Below, piece after piece: positions 25,326 to 33,477 of a stretch of 64,000 bases of DNA. The notes beneath the pieces are model-generated. The model was not told where the DNA came from and did not search any database. It saw nothing but the letters and a program-made list of their open reading frames with translations. The DNA is from an uncultured Tenacibaculum sp. (GTDB lineage Bacteria > Bacteroidota > Bacteroidia > Flavobacteriales > Flavobacteriaceae): the NCBI RefSeq assembly GCF_947495995.1, contig NZ_CANMAX010000003.1:558001-622000 (forward strand), written 5' to 3'. A program made the position numbers and the translations under genes. Numbering within the stretch: position 1 is the stretch's first letter; every line of letters starts with the position of its first letter.

Positions 25326-27195
25326 TAGTATCCTTTTTTACAAGTAGCTTATCGTACTCTTCTTTTAAACTAAGTTTAACCATTCTTTCTTCTAAGGCTT
25401 TTCTTTCTACGTTACCGTTCAGATATTTTTCAATCATTAAACTAGTAATTGGCGCTGCTATCGTAGATCCAAAACCACCGTTTTCTACAAAAACAGCCAT
25501 AGCTATTTTAGGATTTTCTTTCGGAGCAAAAGCAATAAGTATTGAGTGATCTTTTAGTTGTGTTTTTTTACCATCAATAATAGCAAAGTTTTCTACAGTT
25601 CCTGTTTTTCCACAAATATCAATTCCTTTTACTTGGCTGTATTTTCCTGTTCCTGTTTTAAAAACTTCATGCATAGCTTCAACTACTACCGGAAAATGTT
25701 TTGCATCTACAAGGGTTTGTTTCTTAGTTACGAAATCAGAATTGTCAATTTTTTTATTGTCAATTTCCTTAACAATATGTGGTGTGAAATAAAAACCTCG
25801 ATTAGCAATGGCAGCTGTAGCATTTGCTAATTGTATTGGAGTAGTTTCTACTTCTCCTTGTCCAATAGCATTTGAAATATTAGTAGTAGCTCCCCATCTA
25901 AAATCATATCTATTATCGTAAAATTTAGAACTAGGAATTCTTCCTTTTTGACCTACAGGTAAATCATAGCCTAAATAATTACCTAAACCAAAACTTTTAA
26001 CAGTGTTACTCCACCTGTCAAATCCTTCTTTTGTGTTTTTAGATTTGTCTATAATTTTTCTATAGGCATCAGAAAAATAACTATTACACGAATTTGCAAT
26101 TGCTTTTTTAAGACGAATTGGACGACCATAAACTCCACAGTGACATTTCATGAATTCATGCTTTCTTTTTCCGTAACGATATCCTCCATAACAATACACA
26201 AAAGACTTTTCGTTGATTACACCTTCTTGTAATCCAACTAGACCATTTAGAATTTTGAATGGAGAACCAGGAGCATAAAGTCCTTGTAAACCTCTATCGT
26301 AAGTAGGATTACTAATGCTATCATTAAATAGTATTGTTGAATGTTTTTTTCGTTTTCTTCCTACTAAAACATTTGGATCGTAAGAAGGAGCTGTAACTAA
26401 TGCTAATATTTCACCAGAAGAAGGTTCTAAAACAACAATACCACCTCTTTTACCTGTCATTAATTTTTCTCCATATTGCTGTAAATCTGTATCTATGGTT
26501 AACATCAAATCTTTTCCGGCTACAGCTAACGTATCGTATATTCCCTCTTTATAAGTTCCAGTAATTCTATTTAGATTATCTCTACTGTAATATTTTTTAC
26601 CCTTATTACCTCTTAAAGCTTTTTCATAATAATTTTCTACACCAGCTTTACCTATTAATTCTCCGTTCTCATAGTCCGGATTGTTTTTAGCTTGTAATTC
26701 GTTTACTTCAGATAAATATCCTAAAACATTAGCTGCTATTGGGGTAGGATAATTTCGTATTGTTCTTTTTTGAATATAAAATCCTCTAAATTTATGTAAT
26801 TTTTCCTGTAGAAAAGCATAATCTTCTTTTGCTAGATGTTTGATGAAAACTGCAGGAAGCCAAGGTGCAAATTTTTTAGGATTTTTAATTTTAATGGCTT
26901 TTTTTATGTATTCTTCTTTTGTGATTTTAAGAAGTTTACAAAACTCTAAAGTATCAATAGATTTTAGTTCTCTAGGTATTGCCATTACATCATAAGAAAC
27001 CTCGTTGGCAACCAGTAATTTATGATTGCGATCATATATATAACCACGTTCAGGATAATCGTATTCAATTTTAATAGTAGCATTACTGGTAGGATTTGAA
27101 TCACCACCTTCTAATATTTGAAATTGAAACAATCTTCCTATATACAACAGTCCAACTATTGTAATTAAAAAAATTAATAAAAAGCTTCGTTTCAC
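25306..27195 (-). CDS. mrdA: Penicillin-binding protein 2 (elongation transpeptidase)
   Basis: A class B PBP that cross-links new peptidoglycan during rod elongation. It has one N-terminal membrane helix (about 3-21), a PBP dimer domain (about 50-225) and a transpeptidase domain with the active serine S311 (SPFK), SCN at 369-371 and KTGT at 530-533. The 629-residue length is typical. A cysteine cluster (YCYGGYRYG, KCHCGVYGRP) between the first two motifs is common in Bacteroidetes PBP2. It shares one base with mreD and overlaps rodA by 20. Confidence 0.96.
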   Translation of the reverse strand: MKRSFLLIFLITIVGLLYIGRLFQFQILEGGDSNPTSNATIKIEYDYPERGYIYDRNHKLLVANEVSYDVMAIPRELKSIDTLEFCKLLKITKEEYIKKAIKIKNPKKFAPWLPAVFIKHLAKEDYAFLQEKLHKFRGFYIQKRTIRNYPTPIAANVLGYLSEVNELQAKNNPDYENGELIGKAGVENYYEKALRGNKGKKYYSRDNLNRITGTYKEGIYDTLAVAGKDLMLTIDTDLQQYGEKLMTGKRGGIVVLEPSSGEILALVTAPSYDPNVLVGRKRKKHSTILFNDSISNPTYDRGLQGLYAPGSPFKILNGLVGLQEGVINEKSFVYCYGGYRYGKRKHEFMKCHCGVYGRPIRLKKAIANSCNSYFSDAYRKIIDKSKNTKEGFDRWSNTVKSFGLGNYLGYDLPVGQKGRIPSSKFYDNRYDFRWGATTNISNAIGQGEVETTPIQLANATAAIANRGFYFTPHIVKEIDNKKIDNSDFVTKKQTLVDAKHFPVVVEAMHEVFKTGTGKYSQVKGIDICGKTGTVENFAIIDGKKTQLKDHSILIAFAPKENPKIAMAVFVENGGFGSTIAAPITSLMIEKYLNGNVERKALEERMVKLSLKEEYDKLLVKKDTIETIRE

Positions 27196-27704
27196 TATTG
27201 TTGTTTTCTACTTAAAATAAAGTTCCCTAAGAAATATAAAATTAAAGAAAATATCACTGATAAAATGGTGTTAATAATAACATTTAAGAAATTATTAAAA
27301 CTAAAGTTTATCAGTATAAAAACGGTAAAATGATGAATTAGTGTAAGTGTAGCAACAAAATTGAATATTTTTCCAAAAGATTCTTGATTCATGTTGAAGA
27401 ACTCGTAGTCTACTTCTGTTTTTTGAAAGAATGTTCTAAAGAAATTTGGACGTAAATATGCAATTAAAGTTGTGGCAAATGCATGAATACCACCTGAATC
27501 TGAGAAAAAATCAACAAATAAGCCTAAAAGAAAACCTAAAAATAAGATAGGAAACCTATTAGTTCTGTATGGGAAAATAAAGATGAAAGCGATATAAATA
27601 TATGGATTGATTCTATCAAATAACATAATATTATTTAATACTAATCCTTGAATTAGAATTAAACAAATAAAAGTAATAGCAAGATAGAAAGGTTTTCTAT
27701 TCAT
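27195..27704 (-). CDS. mreD: Rod-shape protein MreD
   Basis: A 169-residue integral membrane protein with five or six predicted helices and little soluble sequence (FILFLGFLLGLFVDFFSDSGGIHAFATTLIAYLRP in the centre). MreD belongs to the elongasome and couples MreC to PBP2/RodA. Sequence conservation in the family is low; the call rests on topology plus exact placement between mreC (8-base overlap) and mrdA. The LFVDFFSDSGGIHA segment is a conserved MreD-like feature. Confidence 0.9.
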   Translation of the reverse strand: MNRKPFYLAITFICLILIQGLVLNNIMLFDRINPYIYIAFIFIFPYRTNRFPILFLGFLLGLFVDFFSDSGGIHAFATTLIAYLRPNFFRTFFQKTEVDYEFFNMNQESFGKIFNFVATLTLIHHFTVFILINFSFNNFLNVIINTILSVIFSLILYFLGNFILSRKQQ

Positions 27705-28509
27705 CGTTTTTGTTTTCTACAGCTTTAATTTCTTGTTGATGAAAGTTTTTAATGATGTATATATTGTCTAAATTACTCATATCATTAAATAATTTAATAT
27801 TAATATTTTCATCATTACTAAGAACTGTTCCAATTAGAATTCCTTTAGGAAAAATAGCAGAGTTTCCACCAGTAATAATTGTATCGCCAATATTAATTTT
27901 AGCTTCTCTAGGGATATCTAAAAGTTGAACAATATTATGATTTTCTCCATTCCAACTTAAAGATCCAAAATATCCACTGTTTTTAAATCGAGCATTTATT
28001 TTACTGTTTCTATTCAAAATAGATCGAACTCTTGCATAATTAGAAGAAGCATCATCAGTCATACCAATAATTCCTTTGTCATTAACAATAGCCATTTCTT
28101 CTTTAACTCCGTGTTTTTCTCCACGGTTAATAGTAATGTAGTTGTATGGTTTATGGAATTCGTTTTTATAAACTCTACCGTTTATGTATTCAAATTGTTG
28201 ATTGTAATTATCAGTATCCACTAAAGTTTTAGCTTCAACACTATCAAGTAGCGATTTAAATTTCTCGAGTTTATTTTTCAGTGCTAAATTTTCTTGAATT
28301 AAATCGTTATTCTCTTTTCTGAGATTCAAATAACTATTAAGATTACTTTTCTTTTCATATAAACCACCAGTAATAAAACTAGCAGAGCTAACAAATTTAC
28401 TTCTATGATAGCTATGATTATTTATTATTAAAGCAAAAGCAATAATTTGTAATAGTAAAAAGAACAGAAAATATTTATACTTCTGAATAAAATAGAGAAG
28501 CTGTTGCAT
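27697..28509 (-). CDS. mreC: Rod-shape protein MreC
   Basis: A 270-residue bitopic elongasome scaffold: one membrane helix at about 13-30, a coiled coil (about 60-95, LNLRKENNDLIQENLALKNKLEKF in part) and a double beta-barrel periplasmic domain. The latter carries YITINRGEKHGVKEEMAIVNDKGIIGMT and NIGDTIITGGNSAIFPKGILIG, the standard MreC landmarks. It binds PBP2 and MreD. It lies 4 bases after mreB. Confidence 0.95.
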   Translation of the reverse strand: MQQLLYFIQKYKYFLFFLLLQIIAFALIINNHSYHRSKFVSSASFITGGLYEKKSNLNSYLNLRKENNDLIQENLALKNKLEKFKSLLDSVEAKTLVDTDNYNQQFEYINGRVYKNEFHKPYNYITINRGEKHGVKEEMAIVNDKGIIGMTDDASSNYARVRSILNRNSKINARFKNSGYFGSLSWNGENHNIVQLLDIPREAKINIGDTIITGGNSAIFPKGILIGTVLSNDENINIKLFNDMSNLDNIYIIKNFHQQEIKAVENKNDE

Positions 28510-28513
28510 AAAT

Positions 28514-29542
28514 TTAGCTAACTAATACGCTCTTATATTTGTTCAAGTTTTTCAGTGCAATACCAGTTCCTCTAACTACAGCTCTTAATGGATCTTCAGC
28601 TACGTAAACTGGTAAGTCTGTTTTTCTAGATAATCTCTTATCTAACCCTCTTAACATAGAACCACCACCAGCTAAATATATTCCAGTATTATAAATATCT
28701 GCTGCTAATTCTGGAGGTGTTTTAGATAATGTTTCCATTACAGCATCTTCAATTCTTAAAATTGATTTATCTAATGCTTTAGCAATTTCTCGATAAGAAA
28801 CTTGAACTTGTTTCGGTTTACCACTTAAAAGATCTCTACCTTGAACCATCATATCTTCTGGAGTATCGTCTAAATCTTCGGTAGCAGCACCTATTTGTAT
28901 TTTCATTTTCTCAGCAGTAGTTTCACCTACATAAAGGTTATGCTGAGTTCTCATGTAATACATAATATCACTAGTAAATAAATCACCAGCAACTTTTACA
29001 GATTGATCACAAACAATACCAGCTAATGCGATAACTGCGATTTCTGTAGTACCACCTCCTATATCAATGATCATATTACCTTTAGGCTCCATTATATCTA
29101 CACCAACACCAATTGCAGCTGCCATTGGTTCGTAAATTAAATAGATTTCCTTAGCATTCATATGACGAGCAGAATCAATAACCGCTCTTTTTTCTACTTC
29201 GGTAATTCCTGAAGGAATACAGATAACCATTCGTAGAGAAGGTGGGAATATTTTTTTTCTAATTGCAGGAATCTGTTTTACAAATTCCTTTATCATTTCT
29301 TCTGAAGCTTGGAAGTCGGCAATTACACCATCTTTTAGAGGTCTAATTGTTTTAATATTTTCATGGGTTTTACCTTGCATCTGTTGGGCTTCTTTACCCG
29401 TTGCAATAATTTTTCCGTTTACTCTATTCCTGGCAACAATCGAAGGACTATCGATAACTACCTTTCCATCATGTATGATAAGGGTATTCGCAGTACCTAA
29501 ATCGATTGCGATATCCTCTGTCATAAAGTCAAAAAATCCCAT
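28514..29542 (-). CDS. mreB: Rod-shape actin homologue MreB
   Basis: The 342-residue actin-fold protein that organises lateral wall synthesis on the inner membrane face. Phosphate-1 DIAIDLGTANTLI is at about 10-22, MVCIPSGITEVEKRAV is near 105-120, phosphate-2 IDIGGGTTEIAVI is at about 160-172, and the adenosine motif GIYLAGGGSMLRGLD is near 290. First gene of the mreB-mreC-mreD-mrdA-rodA operon, with a -7 box at 29582. Confidence 0.98.
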   Translation of the reverse strand: MGFFDFMTEDIAIDLGTANTLIIHDGKVVIDSPSIVARNRVNGKIIATGKEAQQMQGKTHENIKTIRPLKDGVIADFQASEEMIKEFVKQIPAIRKKIFPPSLRMVICIPSGITEVEKRAVIDSARHMNAKEIYLIYEPMAAAIGVGVDIMEPKGNMIIDIGGGTTEIAVIALAGIVCDQSVKVAGDLFTSDIMYYMRTQHNLYVGETTAEKMKIQIGAATEDLDDTPEDMMVQGRDLLSGKPKQVQVSYREIAKALDKSILRIEDAVMETLSKTPPELAADIYNTGIYLAGGGSMLRGLDKRLSRKTDLPVYVAEDPLRAVVRGTGIALKNLNKYKSVLVS

Positions 29543-29581
29543 AAAAAATATTTAAAAGTGTAACCCGTTTATGTATTCTCA

Positions 29582-29589
29582 CAAATCTA
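29582..29589 (-). promoter_or_regulatory. -7 box for the mre operon
   Basis: TAGATTTG on the minus strand, exact consensus, 39 bases before the mreB ATG. No matching -33 TTG is seen within 19-21 bases. Confidence 0.5.
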
Positions 29590-29622
29590 ATAAAAAAAAT
29601 GATAGAAAAGGCACCTTAAACA

Positions 29623-31149
29623 TTAATGTTTAAAGTGTCTTGTTCCTGTAAATACCATTGAAAGACCATTATCGTTACAATAATTGATACTTAATTCATC
29701 TTTTATAGATCCTCCTGGTTGGATTACAGATTTTATACCAGCATTATCAGCGATTTCAACACAGTCTGGAAAAGGGAAAAATGCATCACTTGCCATTACT
29801 GAATTTTCTAAGTCGAAACCGAAGTTTTTAGCTTTTTCAATTGCTTGTCTTAATGCATCAACTCTACTTGTTTGTCCAGTTCCACTTGCACAAAGCTGCT
29901 TGTTTTTAGCTAATACAATTGTGTTAGATTTTGTGTGTTTGCAGATTTTCGAAGCAAAAAGTAAATCATCAATTTGTTCTTGTGTTGGCTTTTCGTTTGT
30001 TGGGTATGATAAATCTTCAAGAACATCAGTTTTGTTGTCTTTATCTTGAACTAACACACCGTTTAAAGAAGTTCTAACGATTTGGTTAGGTAATTCAACT
30101 TCTTTTTGAACTAAAATGATTCTATTTTTCTTTCCTTTTAAGATTTCAAGAGCTTCATTAGTAAAACTTGGAGCAATTACTACTTCACAGAATAATTTGT
30201 GAATTTCCTCAGCAGTTTCTTTATCAATTTCTACATTAGAAATTAAAATACCTCCAAAAGCAGAAACAGGATCTCCAGCTAAAGCATCAACATAAGCTTG
30301 ATAAACAGTTTCTCTTTGAGCAAAACCACAAGCATTGTTATGCTTCAAAATTGCAAATGTTGGAGCTTCTCCTTTAAATTCATTGATAAGATTTACAGCT
30401 GCATCTACATCTAATAAGTTGTTATAACTTAATTCTTTTCCGTGTAACTTATCAAACATTGCATCTAAATCACCAAAGAAATATCCTTTTTGATGTGGGT
30501 TCTCTCCGTAACGTAATGTCTTAGCAGTAGTTTCACTTGCTTTGTAAACTACTTCCTCTTCATTAAAATAATTAAATATAGCTGTATCGTAATGAGAAGA
30601 GATATTAAATGCTTTAGCAGCAAACTTTTTTCTATCTGCGACAGTAGTTTCACCATTGTTTTCAGAGATTAAGTTTAAAAACTCATCATATTGTTCCATT
30701 GAAGAAACAATACAAGTATCTTTAAAGTTTTTAGCTGCAGCTCTGATTAATGAAATCCCTCCAATATCAATTTTTTCAATAATATCTTGTTCGCTAGCAC
30801 CCGAAGCTACTGTTTTCTCGAAAGGATATAAATCTACAATTACTAAATCTATTTGTGGAATATTAAACTCTGTAAGTTGTGCTACATCACTTTCATTTTC
30901 TTGTCTGTTTAAGATACCACCAAAAATCTTAGGATGTAATGTTTTTACTCTTCCACCTAAAATAGAAGGATAATCAGTAACACTTTCTACAGGAACAACA
31001 TCGATACCTAATTCTGAAATAAATTTTTCAGTACCACCAGTTGAGTATATTGTTACTCCTAATTCATTAAGTTTTTTTGCGATTGGACCTAAACCGTCTT
31101 TATGAAAAACAGAGATTAATGCAGATTTAATAGTTTTGTTGTTGCTCAT
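29623..31149 (-). CDS. purH: Bifunctional AICAR formyltransferase/IMP cyclohydrolase
   Basis: Performs the last two steps of IMP synthesis: formylation of AICAR and ring closure. At 508 residues it is full length. The N-terminal MGS-like cyclohydrolase domain contains STGGTEKFISELGI, and TLHPKIFGGIL lies near 67. The AICAR transformylase domain has LRYGENPHQKGYF (about 215), LKHNNACGFA (about 263), DPVSAFGGI and the C-terminal ASDAFFPFPDCVE and VIQPGGSIKD motifs. A single gene with a full consensus promoter, 80 bases upstream of mreB on the same strand. Confidence 0.97.
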   Translation of the reverse strand: MSNNKTIKSALISVFHKDGLGPIAKKLNELGVTIYSTGGTEKFISELGIDVVPVESVTDYPSILGGRVKTLHPKIFGGILNRQENESDVAQLTEFNIPQIDLVIVDLYPFEKTVASGASEQDIIEKIDIGGISLIRAAAKNFKDTCIVSSMEQYDEFLNLISENNGETTVADRKKFAAKAFNISSHYDTAIFNYFNEEEVVYKASETTAKTLRYGENPHQKGYFFGDLDAMFDKLHGKELSYNNLLDVDAAVNLINEFKGEAPTFAILKHNNACGFAQRETVYQAYVDALAGDPVSAFGGILISNVEIDKETAEEIHKLFCEVVIAPSFTNEALEILKGKKNRIILVQKEVELPNQIVRTSLNGVLVQDKDNKTDVLEDLSYPTNEKPTQEQIDDLLFASKICKHTKSNTIVLAKNKQLCASGTGQTSRVDALRQAIEKAKNFGFDLENSVMASDAFFPFPDCVEIADNAGIKSVIQPGGSIKDELSINYCNDNGLSMVFTGTRHFKH

Positions 31150-31174
31150 GATTGTTGTGTTGTTAATGAGCGCG

Positions 31175-31205
31175 CAAATTTACTAAAAGTTGGATTTTAC
31201 TGCAA
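31175..31205 (-). promoter_or_regulatory. Promoter of purH
   Basis: On the minus strand, TTG (31203-31205), a 20-base spacer and TAAATTTG (31175-31182), a full consensus match. It lies just downstream of the microprotein terminator and 25 bases before the purH ATG. Confidence 0.8.
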
Positions 31206-31229
31206 TTGTTAGGGAAGGTATTTAAAAAG

Positions 31230-31275
31230 AAAACCGAAAAAAACTTGTTAACAACTTGAAGTTTTTTTCGGTTTT
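31230..31275 (-). terminator. Terminator after the 38-residue microprotein gene
   Basis: A 17-bp perfect stem (AAAACCGAAAAAAACTT and its complement) around a 12-base loop. On the minus strand it ends in TTTTCTTTTT. It separates the microprotein gene from purH. Confidence 0.85.
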
Positions 31276-31294
31276 AAGTTTTTTTATTGACTTA

Positions 31295-31411
31295 CTATTC
31301 TGCGTTTTCTAAGAAATCTCTTACCCAAAGCGCTATTTTTTCTAGCAAAGTCAACTTTCCAGCCTCGGTACTCTTACCTAAGCTTTCATAACTAGGGATA
31401 TTCTTACTCAT
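31295..31411 (-). CDS. 38-residue microprotein with an FtsA-like C-terminal helix
   Basis: A 38-residue frame, MSKNIPSYESLGKSTEAGKL followed by TLLEKIALWVRDFLENAE. It has its own consensus promoter (31459-31488) and a strong terminator (31230-31275), so it is probably a real gene. The last 17 residues, LLEKIALWVRDFLENAE, align without gaps to the FtsA C-terminus of this genome (FLEKFTERFKEFLDNAE): 8 identities, and the same final residues NAE. They would form an amphipathic helix able to lie on a membrane. A function in division or wall growth is inference from that similarity. No homologue is known to me. Confidence 0.65.
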   Translation of the reverse strand: MSKNIPSYESLGKSTEAGKLTLLEKIALWVRDFLENAE

Positions 31412-31458
31412 CTTTAGGGGATTTAAGAGTTAGTAATAAAATTGTTGATAACTTTTTA

Positions 31459-31488
31459 CAAATCTATACAAAAAAACTTTATAACCAA
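31459..31488 (-). promoter_or_regulatory. Promoter of the microprotein gene
   Basis: On the minus strand, TTG (31486-31488), a 19-base spacer and TAGATTTG (31459-31466): a full Bacteroidetes consensus, 47 bases before the ATG. Confidence 0.8.
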
Positions 31489-31504
31489 GTGTTTACACGT
31501 TTTT

Positions 31505-31957
31505 TTACAATAAAAACGAAACTTTTTCGCAAATATATTCTAAAAGTTGCTCGTCTTTATCTGAAAATGGATTAACAGTATGAGAATCAATGTCTATTTG
31601 ACCGATATTTTCACCATCAACAAAAATTGGTATTACAATCTCAGATTTAACCTTCCATCCACAAGAAATATAATTGTCTTGTTCAGAAACGTCTTGTACT
31701 ACAAAATTTTCATTGCTAACAGCTACTTGACCACAAATACCTTTTCCGAAAGGAATAATTGTATGTTCTGTTGGCTCACCAGCAAATTCAGCTAATTTTA
31801 GCTCTTCTTTATCTCCATTTTTAAAATAAAAGCCTACCCAATCGTAATACGAAACTTCTTCTTTAAGGTAATCACATATAGCTTGTAACTTTTCTTCTTT
31901 AGAAAAAGTACTGTTAAATATATCGTCTGCTTTTGCTTTTAAATCATCAAAATTCAT
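31505..31957 (-). CDS. GAF-domain protein, free methionine-R-sulphoxide reductase-like
   Basis: A 150-residue single GAF domain of the fRMsr (MsrC) type, enzymes that reduce free methionine-R-sulphoxide in the cytoplasm. Family landmarks are YDWVGFYF, IPFGKGICGQVA with one cysteine, DNYISCGWKVKSEIVIPIF with a second, and IGQIDIDSHTVNPFS. The two cysteines correspond to C94 and C118 of E. coli MsrC. The third family cysteine (C84) is replaced, within the segment GEPTEHTIIPFG. It lies 3 bases after rluB, so the two are cotranscribed. Confidence 0.85.
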   Translation of the reverse strand: MNFDDLKAKADDIFNSTFSKEEKLQAICDYLKEEVSYYDWVGFYFKNGDKEELKLAEFAGEPTEHTIIPFGKGICGQVAVSNENFVVQDVSEQDNYISCGWKVKSEIVIPIFVDGENIGQIDIDSHTVNPFSDKDEQLLEYICEKVSFLL

Positions 31958-31960
31958 TTC

Positions 31961-32779
31961 TTATAACATTTTTAAGTTGTTTATTTCTTGTTGAGTTAAC
32001 GTTCTCCATCTTCCTCTAGGTAGATTTTTCTTCGTTAATCCTGCAAAGATAACTCGGTCTAATTTTACAACATGGTAACCAAAATGGTCAAATATTTTTC
32101 TTACAATTCTGTTTCTTCCAGAGTGAATTTCTATTCCTACTTCTGTTTTCTTTTCACCTTCTACATAAGAAACAGCATCAATAAAAACTTTTCTACCTTC
32201 AATCACTACATCACCACGTAATTTTTCAAGATCAGAAAGTGTTAACTTCTTATCTAACGAAGCATGATATAGTTTTCTTACATTATGTTTCGGATGTGTT
32301 AGTTTTTTTGCTAATTCTCCATCGTTTGTAAACAAAAGTAAACCTGTTGTATTTCTATCTAATCTTCCTACAGGATATATGCGCTCTTTAGTCGCATTAG
32401 CTATCAAATCCATTACAGTTTTTCTACCACGATCATCTTCCATGGTTGTAATGTAGTTTTTAGGCTTATTTAAAAGAACATATCTTTTTTCTTCCATTGA
32501 GATTAAAGTACCATCGAATCGTACTGCATCATCAGGTTGAACTTTGTATCCCATTTCAGTAACTAGTTTACCATTTACAGTAACGCTACCGTGTTCAATG
32601 TATGTATCTGCTTCTCTTCTAGAACAAATACCAGCATTAGAAATAAATTTATTTAATCGTACTCCAGGATTTTCTTGTGACTGTGAAGTAGTAGGTTTCT
32701 TTTTAGGAGCGTTACGTTTGAAACGAGGATTGCTGTTCTTTCCAGCTTGTCGTCCTCTCGACGAGTTATTTTTATTCAT
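31961..32779 (-). CDS. rluB: Ribosomal large-subunit pseudouridine synthase, RluB/RsuA family
   Basis: A 272-residue enzyme that converts a uridine of rRNA to pseudouridine. A basic disordered N-terminus of about 38 residues precedes an S4 RNA-binding domain (VRLNKFISNAGICSRREADTYI, about 40-100). The RsuA/RluB catalytic domain follows, with the active aspartate in VGRLDRNTTGLLLFTNDG, KLYHASL, and GRNRIVRKIFDHFGYHVVKLDR. The specific uridine cannot be proven by sequence; RluB is the best family fit. Upstream -7 box at 32803. Confidence 0.92.
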   Translation of the reverse strand: MNKNNSSRGRQAGKNSNPRFKRNAPKKKPTTSQSQENPGVRLNKFISNAGICSRREADTYIEHGSVTVNGKLVTEMGYKVQPDDAVRFDGTLISMEEKRYVLLNKPKNYITTMEDDRGRKTVMDLIANATKERIYPVGRLDRNTTGLLLFTNDGELAKKLTHPKHNVRKLYHASLDKKLTLSDLEKLRGDVVIEGRKVFIDAVSYVEGEKKTEVGIEIHSGRNRIVRKIFDHFGYHVVKLDRVIFAGLTKKNLPRGRWRTLTQQEINNLKML

Positions 32780-32802
32780 TTGAAATAATTTTAAAACGGG
32801 CG

Positions 32803-32810
32803 CAAATATA
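32803..32810 (-). promoter_or_regulatory. -7 box for rluB and the GAF gene
   Basis: TATATTTG on the minus strand, exact consensus, 23 bases before the rluB ATG. No -33 TTG at the expected distance. Confidence 0.5.
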
Positions 32811-32865
32811 CTCTAAATATTTGGCTTCCAGTAAAAAAAAAGAGTAAGTCTTTTTATTTGCAAAT

Positions 32866-33477
32866 TTAACCATATTTTTCTATGATTTCTTTCTTGCTAT
32901 TCACTTGAAGTTTTTCGTAAATGTTTCTTGTGTGGGTTTTTATGGTGTTTATAGAAACATAAAGTTCATCTGCAATAGAGGCGTAACTTTTGCCTTTAGC
33001 TAAAAGATTTAATATTTGATTTTCTCTTTCGGAAAGTTCTTTTTCGTTTGGAGACTGAAAAGATTCAACTACTTTTCGTGCAATGTTACTACTCATAGGT
33101 GCTCCTCCCTTTTGAGTTTGCTCAAGAGCATTAATTAATTCTTTCGGAGAAATATTCTTGGTCAAATAACCAATTGCACCTGCACAAAGAGCGTCGAAAA
33201 CATATTTAGAATTTTCGTGAACAGAAATTATGACTGGTAAAACATTAGGGATGTTTTTTTTGATTTCTTTAATTGTTTGAATTCCATTGATTCCACCAAG
33301 TTGAATATCAACTAACATAATATCAATATTCGATTGCTTTTTTGTGAATTTAATCGCTTCTTCTCCAGAAGTGAAACCATTAATAACTTTAAACTTTGGG
33401 GAGCTATTAATAATTTCAATAAATGAATTTAAAATGTTTTCATGATCTTCTATTACAATAACATTAGTTGTTTCCAT
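32866..33477 (-). CDS. LuxR-family response regulator
   Basis: A 203-residue NarL-type regulator. The receiver domain (about 1-125) has the acidic pair at the N-terminus (VIEDHENIL), the phosphoacceptor in MLVDIQLGGING and the switch lysine in YLTKNISPKEL. The C-terminal LuxR helix-turn-helix (about 140-200) reads LSERENQILNLLAKGKSYASIADELYVSINTIKTHTRNIYEKL. It overlaps the propeller-sensor histidine kinase by 14 bases and is surely its partner. Confidence 0.95.
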   Translation of the reverse strand: METTNVIVIEDHENILNSFIEIINSSPKFKVINGFTSGEEAIKFTKKQSNIDIMLVDIQLGGINGIQTIKEIKKNIPNVLPVIISVHENSKYVFDALCAGAIGYLTKNISPKELINALEQTQKGGAPMSSNIARKVVESFQSPNEKELSERENQILNLLAKGKSYASIADELYVSINTIKTHTRNIYEKLQVNSKKEIIEKYG

